Positions 10,079 through 19,697 of a DNA stretch of 64,000 bases are shown one piece after another (within the stretch, counting starts at the first letter, position 1; each line of letters begins with the position of its first letter). The translations under genes and the position numbers were made by a program. Origin of the DNA: Paraphaeosphaeria minitans (taxonomy: Eukaryota; Ascomycota; Dothideomycetes; Pleosporales; Didymosphaeriaceae); the NCBI GenBank assembly GCA_015832175.1, contig WJXW01000018.1:124001-188000 (forward strand). The letters run 5' to 3'. Under the pieces are notes generated by a model. It was not told the origin of the DNA, did not search any database, and saw nothing but the letters and a program-made list of their open reading frames with translations.

Positions 10079-11345
10079 GACGGCAAAGCAGGTGGCGTCG
10101 CGCAAGAACTGCACCTGCCAGGGATGCCGTGACCGCTTCATCAGGGGACAGACCGAAAAGAATCAGGAGAGGAGAGACCCAAAGGGCTACGCAGAACGTA
10201 TGAAGATCCGCCAGGCGGTTGCTGCGTGCAAGGAGAAAGAGGCCGCCAAGGAAGCCCTGCAAGACGCTGAACGTGAGGTACGGAAGCAGCGAGCAGCAGA
10301 GCAAGCTACACGTGAGCGCCTCCATCAAAAGCTTGCCGAGCAGGAGGCACGACAGAAGGAAAAGGAGCAGGCTGCCGCCAAGGAGATTGCCAATCGCCGA
10401 TGGCTCGAGCAGGTTGCCCAACGAGAAGCCAAAGAAGCTGCCGAGCGCAAGGCCAACGAGGCCAAATAGGCCACCGAGTGGAAAGCGAAGGAAGCTGCGG
10501 AGCTGAAGGCTAGGAAGGCAGCCGAACGTGCAGCTGCAGAGGAGACCCACTGTCTCGCTGAGCAGGAGGTGCGAGGAGTTACACGACGCGAAGCTGCCGA
10601 GCGAAGAGTGAAAGAGATGGCGGAGCGGAGGGCTAAAGAGGCAGAAGAGCAGAAGCTGAAGGTAGCAGCACAACGGAAGACCAAGGAAGCGGTAGAGCGA
10701 AAGGCTAAGGATGTAGCAGAGCAGCAGGCCAAGGTCAAGGCCATATCAGAGCGTAAGGCGAAGGAGGCGGCACAACGAAAAGCCAAAGAGATCGCAAAGC
10801 GCGAGGCCAAGGAAGCAGCAGCGCGGATGGCGAAGGAGCAGACGGATCGTAAGGCCAAAGACTCAGTGGCGTGGGAGGCTGCTGGGAAAGAAGAGGAGCG
10901 TTTGGCACAAGAGGCAGAGGAGCTCGATTTTGAAGAGGCAGAAGAGCGTGCAGCGGCTGAAGAGGTGGCCCAAGAACCTGCACGGCGTGAATCCGCGAAG
11001 CGGAACGCTGAGGACCTGACTAAAGGAGCCCGGGCAATCACCGAGCGTCTGAACGCTTTAAGGAGGGCTGAAGAGCTGGCTAGACGAGACGCCTCAAAGC
11101 AGGAGGCCATTGGCATGGACACACGGCAGGCCCATGAGAGCAAATATGCCATTGCTGCGCAAAAAGGAAGGAGAATGGCGCTCGCCGTGAGAATCATCTC
11201 GCAAAAAAGCAAGCCAAACAACAAGCGAAGGAGGAGCGACTTGAGGACGCCCAGGCGCGAGCCCAGAAAGATATCGCGTCGGAGCGGGTTCAAGACCGCG
11301 TCGAACGAGAAGTCAACGAGACTGCCGAACAACGAATGCCCGTGA
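10079..11345 (+). pseudogene. Coiled-coil middle of the J-domain/CCCH gene, with an internal stop
   Basis: One frame runs from about 10080 through an in-frame TAG at 10467-10469 to about 11165. It starts with a small Cys cluster (NCTCQGC) and then repeats units such as ERKAKEAAE for over 300 residues, a long single-helix or coiled-coil segment. The TAG sits inside this repeat with coding sequence on both sides, so it looks like a point nonsense change. Near 11165, at a run of five A, coding character moves to the frame that leads to the CCCH part; there is no GT donor to explain the shift by splicing. Causes could be real pseudogenisation, assembly errors or separate short genes. Confidence 0.55.
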
Positions 11346-12289
11346 GCCCTCCTGTCGGCTCACATCTTCCTCGCGCAGAGCCTTTCCAGGTTCAAGCGGA
11401 TTGGCGCGCTAAGATACGCTGCAAGTATGGAGAGCGTTGCAAGTTCGATGCGACTCACCAATGCCCAAATTCACATTCAGTCAATCCTGTAGTGAACAGC
11501 GCCTCTGTTGTTTCCGAGTCCATTTCGCCCCAGCCTGCCGAGCGGCAGTTGCCTGTCGAATCTGATGTCAAGCTCACGGAGACCGTCACTCAACATCCCC
11601 ACGCTGAGGGTGACCGGGGCAGTAAGATGCGCTGCAAGTTCGGGAAGAACTGCAAAAATCTTGTAAAGAACACCTGCGTCTACCGTCACACTGAGGCCGA
11701 GCTTGCCCCCGCCTCCATGGGTGCAGGGACCTCTCCAACCCAGTCGCCTCATGCCCGCCCACTTCAGTATCCTGGTATTTCGGAATCGGTACATCAACCC
11801 GGCTTTACAGGCTTTGATACCGTCATGCATAAACTGGATAATCAGTTCCCCAAGTTCACGGATTGGCAAATTCTTTCGAGCAAGCCCTCCGAGCCCGTCA
11901 ATCTCAATACCAGCAAACCCGCCACCCGAATTTTCTCGCAACCCGCCGACCAGCCTGAGCCTACCCAGCAAGAAAACGCCGCCCCCGGCCTTCTCGCGAA
12001 CCTCTCTCCCGCAGTCCGCCTCAGGATCTCCTCCGCGTACATCCAGACCAAAGATGCCGCCGTCCTCAACCTCCTCGCGGAAGGCAAGCACGTCCCTGCC
12101 GACGGCATCGCCGTGGACCTGGGCTGGGTCAGCGCAGGATATGCGCCTGCTTGCTTGTTCTGCGAATTCCAGAAGATGAAGTACAGCTTTCGGTGCCGGC
12201 AGGGGGGTGCAGTGGCGTGTGGACGGTGCAAGAAGAGGTTGGGGACAGTGACGCCCGAGGATGAGGCGGTGTTGTTGGGTCCGGAGTAG
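11336..12289 (+). CDS. Tandem CCCH zinc-finger region with Cys-rich C-terminus
   Basis: The ATG at 11336 gives 317 residues, but coiled-coil coding in the same frame extends back to about 11162, so this ATG is probably internal. Two CCCH fingers with C-x5-C-x7-C-x3-H spacing are visible: CKYGERC...CPNSH (about residues 29-46) and CKFGKNC...CVYRH (about 100-117). Such fingers often bind RNA. The last 90 residues hold CLFC and CGRC pairs that could make a zinc ribbon. A Pro/Ser/Gln-rich linker joins them. The gene converges on the minus-strand orphan at 12681. Confidence 0.7.
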   Translation: MPVSPPVGSHLPRAEPFQVQADWRAKIRCKYGERCKFDATHQCPNSHSVNPVVNSASVVSESISPQPAERQLPVESDVKLTETVTQHPHAEGDRGSKMRCKFGKNCKNLVKNTCVYRHTEAELAPASMGAGTSPTQSPHARPLQYPGISESVHQPGFTGFDTVMHKLDNQFPKFTDWQILSSKPSEPVNLNTSKPATRIFSQPADQPEPTQQENAAPGLLANLSPAVRLRISSAYIQTKDAAVLNLLAEGKHVPADGIAVDLGWVSAGYAPACLFCEFQKMKYSFRCRQGGAVACGRCKKRLGTVTPEDEAVLLGPE

Positions 12290-12680
12290 GGGTGGATTTG
12301 GGATTTTGTGTTAGAGGTTGGGATGGGGTGGAGTTCACGGTGTTATGGATGGATTCATGGGCGTTCTTGATGACGACATGGCGTGATGTTTTGATGGCGT
12401 TCGGCACGAGCAGCACTAGGAGGGAGGGCTTGTTCAAAGCATACAAGGCTCAACGTGCTCGGTTTGGCGCTCATACTCCGAAAGTCATGACGAGGTGGCA
12501 CGTTACTCGCGTGCGGTTCAGTTGCGACATACTCTAGCAGCTTACATGAACTCGAGGATACAAATCAAACGAATGAAATAAGATATCGCACACCCTCGTC
12601 CCATACTCCTCCTACTTCCCTCCTCTCGCCTCCTTCACGCCCCCCAGAGCCTTCATGTCCCCTCTCTGTCCATGTCCCTG

Positions 12681-13425
12681 CTAAAGATTCACATACCTCG
12701 CCAAAAAACCCTCACACCTCTTCTCGCTGCTGCGTGCATGCGGCCATAGGTCAAATGCCTGCAGATATGCCTGCGCGAGCGCGAGCTGCTCACGACGCTG
12801 CCAGCTTATATTCACCATGTTAGAGGACGGGTGCGTGCGGTCGCGGAGGAGGGAGAGTATGAGTGTGCGGTTGTGGAAGTGGCGCTGGTGGTGATGATTG
12901 TGCTGGGGTGGGGGCGTATGTTTGTGCCTGGACGGCTGAAGGGTGAACGTCGCTGTGGGTTTGGCTTTGGAGGTGCTCAGGGACGGGAATGGTGTCGGCG
13001 CCTTTGGCGGAGATTGTGAGGGCAAGGATGGTGGTGACGGTGTGGGAGAAGGGGCGTCGGGCTCGTACGTATAGAGGGTGGACTGTTCGCGATGATGACG
13101 CTGACTGTCTTGCTGCGCTTCTGTTTGTCTCTCGCGCGCGGTGGCTTCGAGATCTGCATCCGGTGTGGCGTCCTCCATCGTACCGTACGATCGTGGATTA
13201 TGCGCGTTGCAGCGCCAGAGCGCCTTCACGGCGGCGAGGAAGTCGATGCTGGGATCCTGCTATTCCTCTGTTAATGAGGTCGCAGTGAGTTGAAAGCAAA
13301 GAACGCACGACTGTGGCTTCGAGAGCCAGCGAGATAATCTCGTCAAGGTGTGCGGGTGGTATGGCGGACAGCTGGCGGCGGAGGGCCGGAGGAATATCTA
13401 CGGTCAGGCAGTTGGTGGACGGCAT
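12681..13425 (-). CDS. Hypothetical protein, 230 residues, two exons
   Basis: I deduced join(13425-13309, 13256-12681) on the minus strand, with a 52-bp intron (GTGCGT ... CAG, 13257-13308) in phase 0. The ATG begins MPSTNCLTVD. The first 60 residues look folded (PPALRRQLSAIPPAHLDE, then DPSIDFLAAVKALWRC). The middle is Pro/Ser/His-rich and low in complexity. The last 45 residues are again ordered (WQRREQLALAQAYLQ). The continuity of reading across the intron is the main support. I recognise no family and assign no function. Confidence 0.6.
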
Positions 13426-14374
13426 GACTTGTAATTGATTGTGTGAAGGGGTTGTTTGTGGCGTTGTCTGAGGATCGGCATTGCATGCTGAGATCCGGGT
13501 GGTGATTGCCACATGCAAGGGATGATTGTGCAGCTCGATTGTACGTTGCTGGGTGTAGTTTCCTCTTCCTCTATCTCTTGCATTTTGGTGGCACGGATAG
13601 AGCAGATGGCATTGTAACAGCCGCTGACGTTTATTTCGGTGCGAGAAATGGTTGGATGCGTTTTGACGTTCTGTAGTGTAACTGTTATGCAGTGCGGTTG
13701 CACGGCAATCGAGACGCGGTGTTGGTGGAGCAGGTACTCTTTCTGATTAGCGCAGCCCGAGGGGAGGCACTGATGTGTTCCCATAGTGACTTGCCATCCT
13801 ACATCATCTACATGCCCATCACCATCCCCTACCGGTACCACTGCCCTCTTACTTCGCGATTTCTCTGCATCACTGCTTCGTATTACCTGACGTACCACGT
13901 GCGATCCAATCACGATGAGTTCCCTACAGCAAGACTGACCTTGCGAGTCACACACTCGGCGTTGGCAAGTCGACCATGAAGAGAGAATAAGTACATCCAG
14001 GTCTGATGGTGATGTTTGCGAAAGAGGCGGGTGGATGTGGTAGCTTGAATAGCCTCGCTGTCGTTGGCTCTTGCTTCACATGTATGCGAGGCTGGTCATT
14101 GAACTGGAAGAAAGTCCGTGAAACCGTGACAGATCTATGGATTTTCTGTTCCGCAAATGGTTTTCTTCAAGACACTTCACCCACAGCATTTTATCCACAA
14201 CACTCTGTGCAACGTCACCAAACGATTTATTTCCGAGTTAAGCGCTTACCGGGCAATCTGTACAAGTTCTCATTGTCCAGAAGGGACCTGCAAGAATCTC
14301 TTCCATACCAACTGCGCCTAGAAATCATGACTGTAAAAAGCGAGGATGGTCATCCTACAATCATCAACAATTGC
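13426..14374. other. Intergenic, nothing convincing
   Basis: About 0.95 kb between two minus-strand genes. The open frames here lack motifs and coding character. Confidence 0.5.
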
Positions 14375-16024
14375 TCAAGTCGAGATCCTCACCCTTATGC
14401 CTTTCGACCCCTCCCTCGCTATAGGAAAGAACCCATCGCTCACTAGCTCCACGTCACCAACGTCCGTTTCATACAGCTCCATACACCCTAAATCGCCTTT
14501 CCCTCTCACTTCGCTGGACCCGAACCGCCTAAAGATCCCCGCAGTGCACAAATACAGCTCAGCCCACGCCAAATTCATACCCACGCATCCCCGAGACCCT
14601 TTCGAAAACGCAACCAGATACTTTTCGAGGTGAGCCACATTGCCACCAAGCCAACGATGCGGCTCAAAAGTGAGCGGATCCGGGAAGATGGACTCATTCA
14701 AGTGCGTGAGCGGGATGGTCATGGCGACTGGTGTACCACGCGGAATTGTCCAGTCTCCACATTTCAGAGATACGTCCGGTGCGACGCGAGAACTCCGCAT
14801 CACGGCGCCGTGGCCCAGCCGTAACCCTTCCTTCAGAACCGCAGTTAAAAAAGGCAGCTTTTCCAGTTCCATTAGCGGCGCATAGCTGTCTACCTCCGGC
14901 AGCACCGTGCGCAGCTCGTCACGAAGTTTCCTTAACAAGAGAGGATTGGACAGGAGATAAAACGTGACCACAGTCAAGATCCACGAGGTGGTGTGTGTTC
15001 CCGCTCCAACAAGAAGAACAGCCTCCTCAGCCAGGCGCCGGGTCTCTTTCTCTTGCACGGAAAGATCGCTGCGTAGAAGGGCGTGGAAGATCGTTTTGTT
15101 CTCTTCCTCTACCTTTTCAAAACCAGCTTTTCGAATATCCTCAATCTGTTCCATGCGCTCCTACGTAAATATCAGTTAGTGCTCTGCACCTGATGAGAAG
15201 GGGAACATATCTCAACGTACCCTTGTCAACTTAATGCTCGCAGAGACCTCTTCGCCCATCTTCATGGCGACCGATTCTGGCAGCGCATGCATGATTAATA
15301 AAAGCCATGGAAGGTGCTTCAGCAGCGAGATCGCTTTCCCAGCGCCAAATGATGTATTATGGAACGATGGGTCGAAGTCGGGCGCCTCAATGTGCTGATC
15401 CGAACGACCGAAGCAATACTGCATCACCACATCTGCGCGCAATCAGTTCATATAGAATCACCATGAGTAAAATCCCAGTCACTGACCATTAGAAAAAGCA
15501 GAGTACGCATATTCCATCTGCACAACTTCCCCTCCTTCGCCGCAGGTCGTCAACTTCTTCACCAAAGCTTGCACGCGCTCCTCGATCCCCGGCTCCAGCC
15601 TCCTCACGTTCTTCTTCGAGAAGAACGGATTCACAGAACCCCTCCGGACTCTGTGTAGTGCATGTGGGTCCGTACCAAGCATGGACGTCGAAATACCAAT
15701 GCCCAGTGTCTCCCAGGACCATTTGTCTCTCCTGTTGCGCTCCGTGCTGTGCGTGTACATGACATCCCAGAAGATTGGGTCCGCGACGTGCAAGCCGCCT
15801 GGATTGATGCGAATGACCGGACCGTACCTCTTGTGCATATCGCGGACCTTCCATATATATTTGCCGCCGAGTATGATATCATAGTAGAATTCGTACCAGT
15901 AGGTTGCGGCGGCGAGCTTGGGACCGGGGAAGTGGGCTATAGGGGAGAGGTAGAGACGATGGTATAGCAGGTAGATGGCGTAGGCGAGGTACAGGCCCAG
16001 TAGGGACAAGATGAGATGCAACAT
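14375..16024 (-). CDS. Cytochrome P450 monooxygenase
   Basis: Deduced join(16024-15487, 15432-15221, 15160-14375), 511 residues. The introns are 54 and 60 bp. An N-terminal hydrophobic helix (about residues 2-20) and a proline hinge (FPGPK) mark a microsomal class II enzyme. Visible landmarks are the ExxR motif (KEGLR), the PERF-like FEPHRW and the heme loop FSKGSRGCVG with the axial cysteine at 442. The I-helix reads AGTHTT (303-308), with His where most P450s carry Asp or Glu. Overall the sequence resembles fungal trichodiene-oxygenase-like P450s, but the substrate cannot be read from the sequence. It is divergent from a Zn2Cys6 regulator across about 450 bp, suggesting shared control in a small specialised-metabolism unit; no PKS, NRPS or terpene synthase is in the window. 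Confidence 0.93.
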
Positions 16025-16474
16025 TGGAGATCTGCGATTTCTGGTGACAAGCCTGAGGTGAGGGCGCCGACTGCCTGTGATTTATATGCGCGTAAATGGG
16101 GTTGTTCTTGGAGCGGCTGGGTCTTACCAAAGCCCTTGCATGTACCAGGATCCACCGAGACAGCTAACGACCAGATTCTCTGTTGTCGTTCCACTCAAAG
16201 CCGCACCGAATCTCACAATGTTGTTCTTTGTTGGTGCGAATACGAACGGCACATGACTGTCCAGAGCTGCCTCGTCGTGATAGGGTCTCCTTACCGAGCG
16301 CAGATGATCCTCCGCATCCCATTCGCCAAACAAACGAGACTCCATCTGCTCGCCGGCCGCGCTATGATACCTACACCTAAGGCCAAGGTACCTACCTGTT
16401 TACGGTACACATTCTCGCCCAAACGCTGTTAGGCGAACACGATCCCTAGTCCACCAGCTCGTGCTCCTCCAGCA
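16025..16474. promoter_or_regulatory. Bidirectional promoter between P450 and Zn2Cys6 genes
   Basis: The 450 bp separate two start codons pointing away from each other, so both promoters must lie here. I did not identify a specific CGG-type site with confidence. Confidence 0.6.
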
Positions 16475-18130
16475 ATGACTCCAGGCCAGGGGAAACGCGC
16501 AAGTCACCAGCGGTCGAAGGAAGGCTGCGACACATGTCGGCAACGAAGGATCAAGTGCGACGAGACGCACCCAACATGCATGCGTTGCATCAAAGCTATC
16601 CTCCATTGCAATTATACCGCTACATTCAAAGTCACGAGCCCTATCGATGTGTCGAGTAACGGCAGAAGGGCAGCGCGGGTTCTACTGCCCAAACGGGACG
16701 ACGTGTCGAGCTTGACGACCCTCCGACCCACTGCTACCCTGCCAGGCGAAACCGATGTTGAGAACCAGTATCTCAAGTACTTCCACCAGGAAACGACTTC
16801 TGGCTTTCCAAGCACGTGGGACTGGTCTGTGTGGAATCGTCTCATGCTACAGGGCTGCCACCATAAAGCGTTCATCCGCGATGCAGTTGTCGCCATCGGC
16901 GCGCTACACAAATCCCTTCGCACGTCGGCGATGGCCAGCTCAAATAGGAAGAGCACAGAAGAGCTAGTGAAGCTGCAGCGACAGTTTGCGTATCAGACGT
17001 ATGGCCGGGCATTGAAAAAGATCCAGCATGCGATCAACACCGGATCTGGGCCGCGTGACGCGCTCATCGCGTGCCTGCTCATTGTATGCTTCGAGTCGCA
17101 CACCGGCGACCGCTATAAAGCCGGTATCCACGCTCAACATGGCCTCCGCATCTACCATCAGTTACCACTCAAGGAACGTCCCTCCGAAGTGGAAGATGAT
17201 ATCGCCGATGCATTCCGCAACCTCGACATCGCCATCTCGACCGTCTACGATGACCGTCCTGTCGAGACGCATGAAGCGCTCCTCGATGAAGATGCCTATA
17301 TCGCGACCGCCATGCCTCTCGTCTTCGCCACCCTCGACGAAGCAAAGCGATACTGGCACGTCATCATGCGGCGCTGCTGCCATTTCATCCCGACCACCTG
17401 GGCGCACAGCTCGCCTTCCTCTCTCACGCATCCCTTCCAAAGACCCATTCCTGGCTCCTTCACCACAACGGTAGGAACAAACATTCACACCGCGTCCTTC
17501 AGGATCACACCGGGGCTCGAAGCCCAGCAACGCGCCTACTATGCCGAGATGTGCCGCTGGATCCTCGCCTTCGCGCCCGTGCTCGCACGCATCCGACGCA
17601 GCACCACCTCCACGCTACGGGACTACGTGACAGCATCGATGCTCCAGATCCAGGCGCTCAACGGAAAAGTCATGCTGGCCGGCATTCTTTACGTCGACGA
17701 AATGGGGTACGACGACCACCTCTCCGACTTTACCTCCATCGTCTCCCTCTCGCATGACATCCTCCGCATCCGCAACGCGGGGTCCTCGACGTCCTACTTC
17801 AGTGGCCTCTTTGTGCTCGACCTAGGGCTCATCGTTCCGCTGTTCACACTTCTGCTGAAATGCCGCGACGGCGTGTTGCGGCACCAGAGTATCGAGATCC
17901 TGAAGCAGTGGCACGTCGAAGGGTGGTGGGATCCGCTGATCATCATCGCAATATGCAAATGCATTATCCACGTTGAGGAAGAGGAGATGGTGGGGGGGAT
18001 GATCCTGGCGCAAGCGAGGGCGACGCTGACAGGGAAATGCCATCGGCCGCCTGAGCGGAAGATGTTGGTGCAGTGTGTGCAGAGGAGGAAGGAGGGACTG
18101 CGGTGGGTGGAGCGGCTTGTGGAGTGGTAG
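16475..18130 (+). CDS. Zn(II)2Cys6 transcription factor
   Basis: A single exon of 551 residues. The binuclear zinc cluster is at C18, C21, C28, C35, C38 and C45 (C-x2-C-x6-C-x6-C-x2-C-x6-C), including CDTCRQRRIKC. The rest is the mainly helical middle region typical of fungal regulators of this class, with FIRDAVVAIGALHKS near residue 130. It should act in the nucleus on CGG-containing sites. Position next to a divergent P450 suggests local pathway control. The last ten codons and the stop belong to the first copy of an 88-bp tandem repeat that continues downstream, so the end of the gene was either the source of the repeat or was captured by it. Confidence 0.92.
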   Translation: MTPGQGKRASHQRSKEGCDTCRQRRIKCDETHPTCMRCIKAILHCNYTATFKVTSPIDVSSNGRRAARVLLPKRDDVSSLTTLRPTATLPGETDVENQYLKYFHQETTSGFPSTWDWSVWNRLMLQGCHHKAFIRDAVVAIGALHKSLRTSAMASSNRKSTEELVKLQRQFAYQTYGRALKKIQHAINTGSGPRDALIACLLIVCFESHTGDRYKAGIHAQHGLRIYHQLPLKERPSEVEDDIADAFRNLDIAISTVYDDRPVETHEALLDEDAYIATAMPLVFATLDEAKRYWHVIMRRCCHFIPTTWAHSSPSSLTHPFQRPIPGSFTTTVGTNIHTASFRITPGLEAQQRAYYAEMCRWILAFAPVLARIRRSTTSTLRDYVTASMLQIQALNGKVMLAGILYVDEMGYDDHLSDFTSIVSLSHDILRIRNAGSSTSYFSGLFVLDLGLIVPLFTLLLKCRDGVLRHQSIEILKQWHVEGWWDPLIIIAICKCIIHVEEEEMVGGMILAQARATLTGKCHRPPERKMLVQCVQRRKEGLRWVERLVEW

Positions 18131-18400
18131 ACGTGGGGATCGGTGGCGGCCTAGTCTAGAGGTGTGAGTATGTATGTTTGTAGGACAACAGTAGGTAGAG
18201 CGGCTTGTAAAGTAGTATACGTGGGAACTAGTAGTGGTTTAGCCTAGAGGTGGAAGTATGCGTGTTTGCAGGACTGCGGTGGCTGGAGCGGCCTGTGGAG
18301 TGGTAGGCGTGGGGATAGGTGATGGCCTAGCCTGGAGGTATGAGTATGTGTGTTTGCAGGACGGCGGTGGGTGGAGCGGTTGTGGGGTGGTAGGTAGACA
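18095..18400. repeat. 88-bp tandem repeat including the 3' end of the Zn2Cys6 gene
   Basis: Copies start at 18095, 18183, 18271 and 18359 (the last partial), an exact 88-bp period with point differences. The first copy includes the codons for LRWVERLVEW and the stop. Later copies keep recognisable versions (GGTGGGTGGAGCGG, GGAGTGGTAG, TGTTTGCAGGA). The second copy is the most diverged, with many A and T replacements. Confidence 0.9.
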
Positions 18401-18445
18401 TGGGAGATGACCAGAACAGCTCCCACGCTGTCGCAGCCGCCACTT

Positions 18446-18525
18446 CACGTGCCAGTCGATTCACGTGGTGTTTCTGTTTCACTCCCATCTGACGTCACCT
18501 TCGACGTCACCCTCAACGTCACCTT
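18446..18525. promoter_or_regulatory. Cluster of CACGTG and CRE-like (TGACGTCA) sites
   Basis: CACGTG occurs at 18446-18451 and 18462-18467. It is followed by a palindromic CRE, TGACGTCA, at 18490-18497 and two more ACGTCAC copies in a 12-bp repeat to about 18520. It lies about 310-390 bp upstream of the DUF7053-like gene. ATF/CREB and bHLH factors bind such sites in fungi; the regulatory role is inferred. Confidence 0.55.
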
Positions 18526-18835
18526 CCACGCCTAGCGCGCCGGCAAAGCTTAGGACCGAGTGGGACCGACGCGTCTCACATGAGCCGTTCAACACAGTTC
18601 GCGCTGACAATCGCCCCTTCGGACCCAGCACCGGCGCAGTGACTGGCATCAGTGTGCAGCCTCATACTCGGTTCGGCTCGCCATGGCCGTGCCCCAATTC
18701 GCTTTGTTCACAGCGACACGGTGCGATTGACCTCGCTCACCGCACACAAACACGGCCTCTCATCCATTCACATACCGTTCGAGCCGTACCTAGGTCGAGG
18801 CTCATATCGTCAGCCAAACCACCGCAGCCGAAGTC

Positions 18836-19405
18836 ATGCTTGCAAAACACAGCTACCACACCGTGGCCCCAATTCCGCCGCAAGTGTCCCGCGACCACGT
18901 TCTCGCCGCATTGCACGACCACACCACCTGCCTCACCGTCCAAGCCCTCACGACTACGCACTCGCTGCTCCCCGCCACCGACCCCGCCACCCTCAAAGAT
19001 ACCTTCTGGTACCCGCTCGAAACGTATCCCGTATGCTCCTACCGCGTCACCGAAACCATCGCCTTCCTCCCGTGGTTCTCGTGGGCAAAGTACGCGCTCA
19101 CTTTCCCTTCTGCGTTTCAGAGTACGCCTACGGGGCTAAAGACGCGCGCCGACACGGGCGGTGTGGTGCTGAGGGCCGAGTTTCGCGTGGTGGAGGGGAG
19201 CACAATGGAGGGTGTTGCGAAGGGGGAAGGGGAGGGACTGGGCGAGGTCAGGTGGGTGTTGGTGGAGCATGTGGAGGTTGTGTGTGCGTGGTGGATGATG
19301 CCGCTTGTGCGGGGAAAGATGGAGGAGGCGCATCGCGATATTTGTCGGAAGGTGGTGGAGAAGGTCATGGAAGAGATGGCGGAATGCCCATCTACTAGTC
19401 GTTGA
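18836..19405 (+). CDS. DUF7053-like (SRPBCC-type) protein
   Basis: A single exon of 189 residues. The N-terminus (VAPIPPQVSRDHVLAALHDH) and the overall alternation of strands ending in a long C-terminal helix resemble fungal DUF7053 proteins, which probably adopt a START/SRPBCC-like ligand-binding fold. No catalytic residues are known for the family, so no reaction is assigned. The conserved tail VRGKMEEAHRDICRKVVE fits a closing helix. The start has no upstream in-frame alternative that improves the match. The gene faces the convergent phosphatase gene downstream, with 292 bp between the stops, and has a CRE/CACGTG cluster upstream. Confidence 0.7.
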   Translation: MLAKHSYHTVAPIPPQVSRDHVLAALHDHTTCLTVQALTTTHSLLPATDPATLKDTFWYPLETYPVCSYRVTETIAFLPWFSWAKYALTFPSAFQSTPTGLKTRADTGGVVLRAEFRVVEGSTMEGVAKGEGEGLGEVRWVLVEHVEVVCAWWMMPLVRGKMEEAHRDICRKVVEKVMEEMAECPSTSR

Positions 19406-19697
19406 AGTCCATCTAGTCGTTGAAGTGGTGGTCTTATTTACCTGGCGTAGGCTGGCGCCTCCACAAGGCAGCCCGCACGCCCGCAAAATCATTGGCGCGT
19501 GCGGATTCGCTGGCCGAAGGGCAGGCCACGTATGCTGGAGAAGCTGCAAGTTTGTCGGCAGGAGAGCAGGCCCCGGAAACGTCAAACGTACGCGCAAATC
19601 GTACAGGCTGTGTATGACAATCAGCGTGGCCCTAGGCCTCTGCCAGAGTACGCCAGTACTATGTATGTATGCTAACCAGACCGACAATGCTCAAGGC

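Noticed and set aside
10325..11332. 335-codon minus-strand frame
   Set aside because: It is the antisense shadow of a Lys/Glu/Ala-rich coiled coil, giving a biased Ser/Ala/Leu/Arg sequence without motifs.
13404..13955. 183-codon minus-strand frame overlapping the orphan gene start
   Set aside because: Composition looks random, and the 13425 start with its intron gives a better gene.
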